A stretch of DNA of 64,000 bases from Miscanthus floridulus (taxonomy: Eukaryota > Streptophyta > Magnoliopsida > Poales > Poaceae), in contig NC_089583.1 in the NCBI RefSeq assembly GCF_019320115.1, forward strand, positions 81,175,928 to 81,239,927, given 5' to 3'. The position numbers were made by a program, and so were the translations under genes. Shown here in pieces: positions 12,370-24,200 of the stretch; positions within the stretch are counted from its first letter, which is position 1, and every line of letters starts with the position of its first letter. The notes beneath the pieces were generated by a model. The model did no database searches, was not told the origin of the DNA, and saw only the letters and a program-made list of their open reading frames with translations.

Positions 12370-13674
12370 AACGTCAGGGGCAGTCTGTGCTTTCTCGGTG
12401 TCTAGATGGTTGAGACGTCCACGAGTAGCAGATCCCTTGAGCTGAGACTTCTGAGCAGCTGAGTTCTGAGGGCACTCAGCGGCTTTGTGACCTAGTTGGC
12501 CACAAGCAAAGCAGGTGAAAGGCGTACCGCCTGTAGGGGTTGGCGCGGGTGCCTTCTAGTTTCCAGTGCTTGGTGTGGAGCGGTTCTGTGTTGGGTGTTC
12601 ATTCGCTGAGCGAGGACGGTTGAAACAGTCCTGAGTGTTGCGGTCCTATGCATAACGGTCCCGGGTGTAACGATCCTGAGCAGGGCAGGAGTATTTGGCG
12701 TTGTAGCCTCCACTACCCCTACTCGATCTAGGGTTGTCATCCCTATTGTGGCGAGAGCGTTCCCTGGATGGTGCATTTTTGTGGAACCTCTTGTGCTCAA
12801 GACCACGGAGAGACTCCTCAGGCTTATGCTTCCTCTCCCTGTACTCTTCTCTAGCTTCAGCATGGTCCTTCTCAATCTAGATGCAGCGATCCACTAGAGC
12901 ATGCAACATGTTACTCTCAATACCGCTAAACTTCAGCTTGATGTGCGGGTTAAGTCCCTTGCGATAATAGTATAGCTTCTCCTTCTCAGAGTTCACAACA
13001 TAGGGAGGTGCATAGCGAAGAAGATTGGTGAAACGAGTAGTGTACTCAGTCACCCTGTCCTTTCCCATCTTGATGTTGTGGAACTCCTCAGCTTTGGCCT
13101 CCATGATACCCTTGGGAATATGGTACTCAGTGAATGCTTCTGCGAACTCATCCCATGTGATGTGGGCAGGGTCCTCATGGGAATCACTGAAACTGTCCCA
13201 CCAGGCACGTGCTGCACCTGTGAGCTAGTGTGTGGTAGCTCCAACACACTCATCATCGGTGAAAGTAGTGAGGTCAAGCTTCTTCTCCATTTCCTTGAGC
13301 CAGTCATCGGCTACAAGTGGGTCAGGGTCGGTGCCATCATAGGTAGGTGGCCTTAGCTTCAGGAATCCCTCCAGCTTCCTTTGGAAGTCATTCTGCTGAC
13401 CTCCCTAGCGACGGTTTGCTCCTTTAACAAGAGCTGTAAGAAGCTGGGTCTGCTGTGCCATCACTTCTGCTAGGTTTGGTGGTGGTGGTGGAGGAATGTT
13501 CTCCTTAGGCGGTGGAGTATTCTCTAGGTGGAAGGGTATCCCTCCACGTCCACAGCCACGACCACGGCCATGGTTGTTGCCATGATGTCCCCCATTGGGT
13601 TCAACTGGTTTAGGGGTGGGCGCACGTCCTCGATTCATTAGGCGATTAGAACGGTGGTTCGGCATCTGCAACAC
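12370..13674 (-). pseudogene. Tekay gag with CCHC zinc knuckle
   Basis: The frame starts MLQMPNHRSN (13674) and runs into protease without a shift. It has a Gly/Arg-rich and Pro-rich N-terminal part, then a retrotransposon gag core (ARAWWDSFSD; WDEFAEAFTEYHIPKG), a basic linker, and a knuckle CFACGQLGHKAAEC (C-X2-C-X4-H-X4-C) near 12480-12525. Gag forms the particle that packages element RNA. Five in-frame TAG codons interrupt it at 13405, 13225, 12877, 12646 and 12556, with no frameshift. Each lies where Gln would be plausible, which fits CAG-to-TAG change. Confidence 0.85.
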
Positions 13675-13990
13675 GGATCATAGAGAGTTTAGTGCTTGTG
13701 CCGTAAGTGCTTATAATTCAATATGATTACATGATTTTGATGATTTAAAGAAAAACATTTATGCTATCCAACACTCATTATAAAGAAGCAATAAGATTCA
13801 TAAAGATGCAATAAGATTCGAAACATTCATTACATGGTTTTTATTACATAGCATCATCTCCAGTAGCTACACTTGAAGATGTGCGAGAATCGTACTACGC
13901 ATAATGTCTCATAATACATCTCATAAGGGGTACATCATTGGGTACATCTTATGGAAGCTACTGACATGACTCATGACCACACAGGGTCAT

Positions 13991-15220
13991 CTACTCTAAC
14001 TCGTATACCACAGCTGGGATACGACTGTTCTCGATCTCAATCTCCTCGTCAGACTTGTGAAGTCGGGATACATACTTTAAGGCCTCGGCGAGCTCCTCAG
14101 TAGGCTTGGCTCCGGGTAGGGTAGGGTAGGCGTCTAGGTTGAGGCGAGTTAGGGCTAACTCAAACTCCTCTATCCTAGGCTTAGTCTTGCTACGAATCTC
14201 CTTGGGTAGCTGATCCCACATACCCTTTATCTCCCTGAGGCGCTTCCTGTCAGACTTCTGCCAGGCCTGTTGAGTCCTCTCACACTTGTCCTATAGGTAC
14301 TCGTTCTGCCTGAGTGCCTCGATTAGGTGACCCTGGTTGTGAACGGCCTTCTTTCTGAACTCTTCTAGATCTTGAGTCATGGTCCTGTTTCGAGACTAGA
14401 TCTTCAGCATGTCAATCCCCTTGGATCTCTCTCTGTCTCCTCTACGGTTGAACTCGACCTTCTTGTCATCCAACTCTCTCTGCAACTCTAAGACCTTGTT
14501 GTCGAGGTAGCAGTTCCTATTGCCTAGGTCGGCTGCTTTGTCCTATAAGTCAGCGACCTCGGCTCTGTGGACTTCTTCACGTCGGTTGAGCTCATCCTGT
14601 AGCTGGGCAACTGTCTCGAGCAGACTAGCTCGCTCCTGTGCTCCCTGCGAGTCTTGCTCCTGGTACTCCCACAGAAGGGTCCTATCCTGACGTCTCTTCT
14701 GCTCAAGCTAGGTCACGTACCTATCCTGCTCCAATAGGTGAATAGCTGAGACACGAAGGCATCTATCCTCCTCGGCAAGGATAACTCTGCCTGCTGCGAA
14801 ACTCTGCTCACTAGGGGTAAGGCTGAGGTCGAGGGCCTAGGGAAGTAGACGGGACTCTGTCGTCTTCAGGTGCTCATAGTGATCCCTCATCACTTTGCGA
14901 AGTGCCTTATGGGAGACGGCTCACAGTCCCTCCTCAACTGTGTCCTCTATGGTCATCTCGGTGGAATCTAGAATAGAAGGTAGGGTAGTGCTAGCTGGGA
15001 ACTCAACTGAGGTGACAATTGGTCCTTCGATTCCTCCTTCCTGAGCTGGCTTCCCGGTGCAGGTGACCTTGACAAGCTCGTCAGGGACTCCTAACGTGAC
15101 GAGAACTCGGCAGAGGGTCTGTGTAAAACCCCCGAGCTCACGTAGGTCAAAGGTAAGCTTGGCGTGGTCCAGAGGTAGCGGTCCTAGAGGCGGCCAGTCG
15201 ACGTTTGTTGCCATCTGCAT
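13991..15220 (-). pseudogene. Accessory coiled-coil ORF upstream of Tekay gag (409 codons)
   Basis: A single frame runs from the ATG at 15220 to TAG at 13991, on the same strand as gag-pol and between the primer-binding site and gag. The N-terminal third contains LTFDLRELGGFTQTLCRVLV. The middle is rich in E, K, R, Q and L with heptad-like spacing (LLETVAQLQDELNRREEV; LELQRELDDKKVEFNRRG), which predicts a long coiled coil. The C-terminal part contains KGMWDQLPKEIRSKTKPRIE. It is interrupted in frame by TGA at 14921 and TAG at 14837, 14708, 14543, 14396 and 14291, with no frameshift. I do not recognise a family and assign no function. Standard chromovirus maps do not include a sense ORF here. 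It could be a captured host sequence or an element-specific accessory protein. Confidence 0.65.
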
Positions 15221-15366
15221 GTTTCAAGGGGACAGGTGTTAGCAGGTCAATAAATAGGTAAGCCTTGCATAAAAGTAAATGCAGGGTCAGTATATAACTG
15301 AAAGAAGGGTTGTCCACGTCCTATTCTATCATCCATATCTGAGGGTTTCGTCCTATGGTCAAGTAT

Positions 15367-15381
15367 GGCTCTAATACCAAC
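15367..15381 (-). other. Primer-binding site of the Tekay-type element
   Basis: On the minus strand GTTGGTATTAGAGCC begins at the last base of the 5' LTR. It resembles the TGGTATCAGAGC complement of initiator tRNA-Met that plant retrotransposons use to prime minus-strand synthesis. Confidence 0.8.
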
Positions 15382-18300
15382 TGAAACAACCCCAATTTCC
15401 ACGAAGGGAAATCCACAGAGTTGAAGTGTAATAAGACCATGGTAGATCATATTACCCAAATTCTAGTCGAATATCACATCCATACAACGATAATATCAGA
15501 GTACAAATAGTGCGGAATTACATAAATTATTACATCGCCGCATTGGCGGAATCAAAAGTAGCATTCATTCAAAACAGCTTGAAGATAGGATCGCCAAACT
15601 CGAGCGTAGGCACGAACCCCTCATCCGTCAAACTCCTCGGAGCTAATCTCCTCAGCAGAACCTGTGTGCCAAAATTTATCAGTACGATTTGTACTGGCCA
15701 CTCCCAACCCTATGAGCGTTGCTTTGTGGAAATTGGATGCAAGTTGGATATAGTCAAGAGGAACCTATAAGGCTGGGGTTTCCTATGCATTCAGCATATC
15801 AAGTATATAATAGTATAGTCAAGTTTTAACACCATTCCCACCCACATTCCAATCCATTCCCTTTTCCGAGCCAGGTTTCGATCCTAGGATCGATATACCA
15901 CCGTCTCCACACCATCACCATACCATAACCATACCATCGCTCAGTCGATAGGCCAACTCCCTCTCAGCACTGTCTCAAGGCCCGTAGCCCCTGGCTACGA
16001 CCAAACACTCACTTCCAGGGGGAGAAGAGAAGGACTCGTCTCACTATCTAGTTTAAGTGAAACCCAGGAAAGGTCCACAGCCGACAAGTCGGCACATGTA
16101 TTGATCGATCAACCATACACTCTACAGAGGTGTTACATAACCACAAGATCCGCCTTCCTCACTGACTGTCGTCAACTGGGCTGATTCTGGCCGCTTGCTA
16201 GCCTAGGATAATGCCACTCTACCATTCAGCCCTAGTACACCCCAAGTCTAGTCTGGGGTGGCTGAAACTGTGAGTCATGAGCCGAGTCCACAAGGTCTCC
16301 ATGAAGTCTCGGAAGGGTGTGGGAGAAATCCTCCATGCCCCGTACCTCCTTACACTATCCGCTATCAACCTAGCAGTAGTGGCAATATCCTACTAAGTAG
16401 TCCGGTCGTCTTGCACCATATAGGGCGAGTGGTACGTAAGGCTTCCCGGTGAATCTGAGTACTAGTAAGTCCTTAGGGGTGACCAAGCCAGAATGTCTTC
16501 ATCAGGGTTTCCATATATCGTGCCACCATAGCACCTCCATCCCGGGCTCCTCCCATCACAGGTTCACACCCAGGACCACCTCATATACCATTTACCCACC
16601 ACAGGTATCCATTCCAAGGGTGCCCAGGTAGCACCACACGGCATGACTTGCCCCAGGCTCATCGTATACTCCAACTTGGTCGACACAACCCTCACCCTCC
16701 ACACACCCAAGTCACACACGCAGCACTCTCCCTGTAGTCCAGAATACACCACGCATTAATGTAGTATAAGCGTAGTAGAAGTACGAGCGATTAAATTATA
16801 GCAGTGGGCGTGTGTCTAACCTAATAGCAGGGTATGCAGGGGTAAGGTTGCGTCAAGGTAAAGGCCATCAAGAAAGCATACTACCATGCAAGTCCTATCA
16901 TAGTATGATTATAACAGTAAAGTAAAGCAATAACAATTCTACATTAGCCATGCGTAATAGGTGCTACGAGATTGGGTTGGATGTGGCACCTTCAGTGTAG
17001 TCGTCTCTGTACTCCTCACGGTACTCACGATCCTCGTCCGTCAGGTTCTCCTCCGAGTCTGCAACGTTTGCATTATAGTCGTGTTAGCGACGTCTATAGA
17101 GTAGTATAAAGAAGCAATAAAAATTCAAAAGAGCCAAATGCACTTAAACATGGGTTCATTGCGTAGAGCTTGATTTTAGATGAATTTTAGTCCTAGTTTC
17201 ATATTTTTCTGAGGTCGTATGAATTAATTATGAATTTCCAAAGTTTAAATCTATTTTTGAAAATGGAAAAATGCTGAATTAATCCTGGGCTGACACGAGT
17301 CATGCTGTGATTGGTCCACGTGGCTTGCATGACATCAGCATGACGTTGGTATCATGGTTTCGAGCTGACAGGTGGGGTCCAGCTGACGTTAGCATGCCGT
17401 CAGCGTGACGTCATCAATGTCGTCCACACTGACAGGTGGGGCCAAAGGCTATTGGGTCACTGACAGGTGGGTCTGGTCAAAGTCAATGTCAGTCAACATC
17501 GAGTCAACGGTCAATAGTCAGGGTCACTGACATGTGGGGCCTAGGCTGCTGACGTCAGCAGCTGATGTCAACGTGATGTCAGCATGACGTCACCCTAGCT
17601 GCGGGGGCTGCTGACATGTGGGTCCCGTGTGACGTCAGCAAGACATCAGCGCCTATCATGTGGGTCCAAAATGTCCGTGTCACTGACATGTGGGGCCAGG
17701 TCAACGGTCAACATTGACCAGTCAACGGTCAACACGGCCGGGTCTCATACGGGCTTCGGGTTGGGCTGGATTTGGGCCGGGCCGAACACGTGGCAAGCTT
17801 TGGCGTTGCCACGTCACGTCCATGGGCTCTTACTGGGTCTCGTGTTCAGGCTATGGGCGTGAGCACGGCTCACGATGGACCCATGTTCATGGTCCATGGA
17901 CCGCAGACTGGTCTACGGTGGACCGAGTCCACCCTTCATCTCTTAGGAGCGGTCCATGTACACCGGGTGCACTCGCGGGTGACCGACGAGGGGGGATGTC
18001 CCCCTGTTTTTCCTGCGGTGGCGCTCCTGCCGATGGCGAGCTTTGCTGTGAGCCTCCTGTGGCAGCGCTGGTGTCCGATTGGGGTGGGGAAAAGCTTCCT
18101 CTCACTGTGGCGACTGCGTCGGTGGGGTCAAGGTGGCGGTCGAAGCTTTCCAAGGCACTGGCCATGGCGATCGGCGGCTCAAGCTCCACCGGCGTGCGGG
18201 AATGGTGCGGGTGCCGTGGCATAGGCCGATCTGTGGTGCGCGTGGGCGACACAACGCACCAGCGGGCATGTTGGGCAGGTCGAGGGGTCCTCCAGGGCCT

Positions 18301-19876
18301 CCGGTGGCTTTGGCCACGGCGGCGCCCTTCCGATCACGACGGCGGCGTCGGTGAGGTGGCTACGGTCATGGTGAAACGTCTTAGTGGGGCGTGTATGCTT
18401 CTATGTATGCATGGGGACACAGCGGGGACGTCCAGGCTCAAGGCGAGGCTACGGGTTCTCCTGTGGCCGGGAGGGCTTCCCGGCGGCCACGGCGGTCATG
18501 AAGACGATGGCGAGACGCACGGGTGATCAAGGGGGCTCTCGTGGGGTGGTCACGGTAGGGTCGCGGGGTGTGCATGGGTGCGTGTGTTCCTAGTGGCCGG
18601 AAACAAGGCGCTGGCCTACGCGCTCTCGAGGTGGAGCGCCATGGCCGACGGTGAGGTTCGGCGGCAGAGAGAGACCGAAAGGGGGGGGGAGGTTCACCGT
18701 GGGTGGCGTGGAAGAATGGATGGTGGTGCCGTGTCGATTCGAGGCCATGTAGCTCCGGTAGCCGTGCAGTGCCATGCTGAACCGCGTCGGTGATGTAGAC
18801 GACGACATCGCTCTCGGCTCCGGCGGTCTCGGCGAGCTTTTTCCCCTTCGCAGCGACGTCAGCGTCTCCCCCTTTCTCCCCCACTCTTCTCTCTTGGCTC
18901 AGGTGTGCTGTGGTCGGCCACCACGGTGGCGGCGGGGCGTTGGGAGAACCCTAGGGCTCTAGGCATGGCTTTATAGCCAGAGCTCTGAGCTCCATCTTCG
19001 GCGGACGGGCGGACGGTTGGTGATGCACCGTGGGCATCGAACGGCATTGCGGCGTGGGGTGGTTGGCGCGGAGGTCGCGTGGGCGATGCGCCAAGGGGGA
19101 GATAGGACCATGCCCCGAGCATGACCCCTGGCCCGTCCCTGCCACCGTTGTCGGCTCTTGGTTGCACGGCGGTTGAGCGCGGCGTGGAGAAGAAGAACAG
19201 GAGGGCTGACGGGCGGGGTCCGTTGGCAGCGACTGTGGCGAAGAGAAAGGGGCATGCGGGTGAGCAGCGCGCGGCTGACGCGTGGGGCCAAGTGGCAGCG
19301 GCCGCAAGCGAGCTGAGGGCGCGCGGGCGTCGCTGGGCTGCTGCGCGCGAGTTGGGGCCGGCCTGCTACTGCGCACGGGCGGGCCAGCGGAGGGGGAGAA
19401 GTGGAGGGCTGGGCCGGTAGTTGGTCGCGCGGGTTGGGCCGAGCCGCTGGCTGGGAGGCCTTCTTCTCCTTTTCTTTTTTCTGTTTTTCATTTCTTTTCC
19501 ATTGTTTGAATTCAAATTTGGTTTAGAATTTGAATTTAAAACTGAGGTAACTTGTTCATTGTAGTTTATGGGATTTTGTTTAATAATAACTTTATGGTTT
19601 ATTACTTTAATGGAATTGTTAAGCATAACATAAAGCAAATGAAGATCCAACTCACAATTTGAGTTAACAATGTATGCAACCCTTTATTTGTTAGAAATTA
19701 AATAACATAATCAGCAAATGTCATGCTATGCTTATGTGATGACTTGGGTTGGGGTTATGCCTAATGCAGCCCTCAGGTTGGCTTTCTATACATGACACTC
19801 ATCACTACATGGGAGTTTTTTTTAAGAAAATTTTTGTAGTTGGTATTTTTGGTGTATGGATTTTTGGGTTGTTACA
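15382..19876 (-). repeat. 5' LTR of the Tekay-type element
   Basis: The partner of 4501-8993, with the same ends and a TATA-like box at 18969-18976. Compared with the 3' LTR it has small indels, for example one fewer GGGCC unit near 17780 and an inserted AAGACATCAGC near 17640, plus scattered substitutions that are mostly transitions. Confidence 0.92.
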
Positions 19877-20557
19877 CTCTCCGTCCATAACTCTTCACCT
19901 ACCTCGAGCAAAACTTCCGTGCGCTATTACTCGCCCTCTCTCTCTCACACACACATAGCTTTCACTTTGAGCACTTGTTCTTGTGTGGATTTGAGAGAAG
20001 ATTTGCTTGAGATTTGAGCCCTCAACTCTCTTGGGCATTTGAGACTCCTCCAAGGCTTGCATTGAGTTTATTATTCTTGATTCTTGAATCCTCGCCGGCG
20101 AGGAGTTATCCGGGAGCTTGCAACTTGCCTCGGAAAGTTTGTATCACCCATTTGTTCTTAGTGGATTTTTCAAGTGAACTTTGTGGTCACTCGAGAGAGG
20201 CAAGGAGGTGAAATAGACACATACCTCAAATTAAATCGTGTCACTTGTGCTCTACTTGTTCTTATTGATTTGAGCTATTACTGTGAAATCCTTGCTAGTA
20301 TATCTGGGTGCAAGAATCGTTGGAGGTCAACTCTTCCATATCTCTACAGGACTTAGTAACATTTTGTTGCTCATCTCGGTTGTAGTTCTTGTAGATTTAG
20401 TAGGGGTTCCACTTAGACCGGACATCTGGTTTCCCTCGGATATCCAATGTCAAAACCGGACATCCGGTCCATACTAATTTCCGCTATAAGTTTCTTTGAG
20501 AAATTTTAGATTAGGCATATTCACCCCTCCCCCTATAGGCCCAAGCGATCCTTTTCA

Positions 20558-20845
20558 GGTCCACTTGGTGGTGATGAGCAAGGCATAAAAATGGTGGTGA
20601 TGAAGATCAAGCCATATGAAGCAAAGGCTCATCCATTAAGAGGACATAAAAAGAAGTCCAAAGACAGGTACATGCTAGGATTTTTCATTTCACCTAGGTC
20701 TCTCTGTGTCCACATAATCATAGCTCCGAAAAAAATACACCAGCTTCTTAAACTAAAACGTAAAAAAAGAATTTTTCCGTACTAGCCAATCCTCAGAAGT
20801 CACAACTTATGCTACTCCTCTCTGTTGATCAAAAGCGACATACTA
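20558..20845. other. Unassigned sequence between LTR and MITE
   Basis: No gene is recognised. The start GGTCCACTTGG is the right TSD side of the solo LTR. The segment is A-rich and may be an older repeat into which the LTR inserted. Confidence 0.4.
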
Positions 20846-20978
20846 GCCTGTTCGCTTGGTCATATTTGGCTTATAAGTCATGGCTTATCAGCCAACGAAC
20901 AGTATTTTTCTCTCACACCAAACCAGCCAACAGTACTTTCAGTCATGGCTTATAAGCCAAACAAGCCCAAACGAACAG
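20846..20978. mobile_element. MITE with GCCTGTTCG termini
   Basis: The ends GCCTGTTCGCTTGG and CCAAACGAACAG are inverted repeats, and the interior holds paired GGCTTATAAG-like arms. Related copies occur at 26948, 27208 and, partially, near 29440. It sits just beyond the 3' end of the AIP2-like gene. Confidence 0.65.
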
Positions 20979-21234
20979 AGATACGCCTGATATGATTACA
21001 TGTCGACTACGGCTAGGATTCCAGCTACGCAGCCTAGAAACTAGACGATAAGATAAACGAACACAGACAGCACCATAGCACAGATCAGAGGCATAAGATC
21101 ACAAGATATGTAACTAGGTACATGTAGCACATGGTTATACCTAGTATTTGCGGAGAACAAGAGGTGTATACGACAGTAATGCACCAGATAATCACGAAGT
21201 TCGTCAAAGGGATTACATTCTGGTACTGTTGAGT
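20979..21234 (-). other. Probable 3'UTR of the AIP2-like gene
   Basis: This is the stretch between the stop codon at 21235-21237 and the MITE. No clear AATAAA signal was found on the minus strand, so the poly(A) site is not placed. Confidence 0.4.
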
Positions 21235-24200
21235 TCAGATATACATGAATTCCCCACCCCTGACAGCATTTGCCGCACCCCTTCTATCTTCTTCCTCCTC
21301 CCTTTCACGCTCCTTCCTGCTCTCGTACACATGGTCATCCGTCCTTAGCTCATGCCGGCAGATAGGGCAGGAGTTGTTCTCGTCCTAAATGAAACAAAAA
21401 ACCACGGTTGGTTAGATACACTGATTGCAACAATGATGCTCCTCCACTCTAAATCTACCTACTTATTTGAAGGGTTCACAAGAAATTTACCAGCCATGGC
21501 TTTAGACAAGGAGGATGGAAGAGATGCTTGCAAGGAAGCTCCTGCATCTTGTCATCCACAACCAAGTTTTCGCGGCAGACAGCACACTCCGTCTCACTAC
21601 CCAATCTAGCAATGACTTCCTTGGTAACAGTAATGACAGGTAGATTGGCAACAACTTCCTTTGAAGCTGGGGGTGCTCTTGGTGGATGCTCAATGATTCC
21701 CTGGCATTAAAATGTAACTCAAGATCAGTATTTTCACATCCTATTACAGTTTCAGCTACCTGAAGCAGACTTACATGGCAGAGTTAGAAAGTTGTGCTTG
21801 ACTACAAATTGTACAGTCTCAATAACGATGGTAATAATAAATTTAAAGAGAATTATTTCCACATCCATCAAAACATGATGAGATTACCTCTGCCTTTGAG
21901 CAAATCAGTACTATCACTTGAGTGCAGTGCAAATTAGGTTTACAAGGGTAGTTTGTCATGAGATTGGACAAACTAAAGATCATATAATTGTGCACCCTTC
22001 TTTAGTTGGTTAAAAGACCTAGCAGTGTGCAGTGACAAAAGACCTAGCAATGTACTAAAGAAGTGGATTCTCATGAAATGATCATTAAGTATTCATGCAC
22101 ACCTGCAGTGATTCTTCCAAAGCAGTTTCTAGATCCCTGTCGCCTGATATGGTTTCTAGGAGGTTCATTATAGCAGGTGTAATCTCCTCGGCTCTAGGCA
22201 CCGTTCCATTGCTGTTCCCATCTTGATCTCCAGAGGATTCAGTTAGTATGCTCAATTCCCGCGTTAAATTCTGGGCAACAAGCCATGCTGGAGGTGGAGG
22301 TTCCTGTCCCAGAGTAAGGTGCCCTTCAAAAAGAAATCTGGTGTCTGCGAAAATCAACATCTTATTAACAAATAGATATAGATAGGTAATAATTTTGAGA
22401 TATAGCTATGTTAAGTGAATAACAAAAATAGACCCACATTTGTTTTGTATTTACATATGCTCAACTTGATAAACCCAACAAATGTCATCTAATTAAATGG
22501 TCGGCATTTGAAGTAGTTCTTATAACATTACCACGAGATCACTTATTTCATACAGGGTTCCACATGTATTTAACTATTTATAGATGCCTTTGGATGTTTC
22601 ATTATAAATAACAATTCACCATAGTACATTCTAACTAAATATTTAGACTTTGTTTATTAATCTAACAATAAGATTTTAAATATGTTATGTACCTGCTTCT
22701 CTGTTGCTTGGCATGGAATCCTCATTTTCTTTTTCATCAAGATGCTCACGGGCCCTTGAAATGCAGGTCTTCAGGTGCTCCTTTTCAGCAGGATTACTTA
22801 CCAGCTTCTCTGTTCCCATGAAGAGGTTCAGACCAGCATGCCAGAATCCCGGAGCTGTATATCTGGTTTGAAGCACTGTTGCAACACGGCAAACCGTTGA
22901 ATACATCTGTGGAAAGTAACAAATGCTCAAAATTAACACAAAGACAATAGACGACAATTCATAAATAAATTCAACCAGAGGGGGGGGGGGGGGGGGGGGG
23001 GGGGGTGCCCCATGGCTTTGCAGTTTGCACTAAAAACACCTCAGTGAAACCGGTCTAGAAAACCCCGAACCCCGGCCTCACCCTATAGTGACGTACAGTA
23101 ACCACGGTTGGTGACCACTGTCATTACCCCAGCTGGCAGGTACCACTACTTGGTGATCAACCACCACACTACTAGTGTGTTTTCTAGATCACACTTGTAA
23201 CAGTCAAGAGTGAACATAAAGGACATTCAAGGCCATAGCAGTCCAAATAAATAAGAGATTATGTAAAATAATACCAATATAGGCATATAGTCGTACAATA
23301 GGATGCAAATTGAATGACAAGATTGTTTCCAGTTAAAAGAATCGCCAATCGTACCTTTTTTTATAACATTAATATAGATCAAAATGCCCACAAAAAAGAT
23401 GCTATGCATTTTGCAGCTCCATGGAAAATATCTCAATTTGTATATGTGCGTGCCATGCAGTAGCATATACATGTCTTTCATGTACTCTTAGTTAAGCACA
23501 TCAAGAGAAGTTACCTTGGCCTTATGGATCCCTATGCCCCACATCATGTGTTACTACTTTCTGCAGATAAGTTTGTTCCTCAGATGGCCACTAATACTGG
23601 GGTTGTGATGCGACTTTTATATGACCTCAAACATGATGATCTTAGTTAGAGCATTCGTTAATTGATATAACAGGGGTAAAGCAAAGTGTCATGGATTGGG
23701 CTGCCAAATGGGTTACTGTTGTGCTGCTATAAAGGTTCAGAGCATATGCCAGGAAAGGGGATCGAACAAAACAAGTATAGGCCCTGTCTTCTCCTACCTC
23801 TGAACTCTGCTCATGTACTAGCTCTTGCTACCTGCCTCTGATTCCTTGCTATTTCCTGTCTCAATTCCATTCTGATTCTCTTGTGTTGTATCCCAAACCA
23901 CCAATCACTGCTATTTGTCGGTCTAGGGCCGTGACACAAAGTCATGTCATTATTCAACAGGCACGTTAAGTTTTGACCAAAACCATAGTAGCACAGCGAG
24001 TTCAGCCAGCCTTGATTTCATCATCTATTGACGAACAGGTGCGAATGTCCCTAGTTAATTGCTATGGAAACCCCATGACTAAAATTTAGCAGTTGCAATC
24101 GAAGCAAATCCATGTCCAGCAGTGCTACTGCTACGGCCTACGGTTCCATCAACATCGAATTTTGGTTTTTGGATAGCCAGTGGTGCCGGCCACCCGAATT

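Larger units (their letters stand above)
4501..19876 (-). mobile_element. Complete Ty3/gypsy chromovirus, Tekay/Del type
   Basis: A 15,376-bp element transcribed on the minus strand. Both LTRs are present (4493 and 4495 bp), with TSD CTCTC on both sides. Order on the minus strand: 5' LTR (15382-19876), primer-binding site, an extra ORF, gag with a CCHC knuckle, protease, reverse transcriptase, RNase H, integrase, chromodomain remnant, polypurine tract, 3' LTR (4501-8993). The first 240 bp of the LTRs differ at about seven positions by eye, so insertion is relatively recent. The coding region is inactivated by many in-frame stops. The Tekay/Del assignment rests on the domain order, very long LTRs and chromodomain remnant. 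Confidence 0.9.
3954..20557 (+). mobile_element. Copia-type solo LTR, split by the Tekay element
   Basis: The two pieces, 3954-4500 and 19882-20557, add up to about 1.2 kb once the nested gypsy element and one TSD copy are removed. The left piece contains GGGTTTTGGTGGATTAATGA, which resembles the start of the Sirevirus LTR at 33722. The right piece ends CACCCCTCCCCCTATAGGCC and then GATCCTTTTCA. The flanking 5-mers AGTCC (3949-3953) and GGTCC (20558-20562) match at four of five bases and are taken as a decayed TSD. No primer-binding site or coding domain follows, so it is called a solo LTR. It holds several copies of a CCGGACATCCGG-like motif (4216-4440 and 20418-20470). Confidence 0.55.

Noticed and set aside
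17690..18526. 278-codon ORF in the right LTR
   Set aside because: It is built on GC-rich LTR sequence; the matching frame in the left LTR is broken, so it is not conserved as protein.
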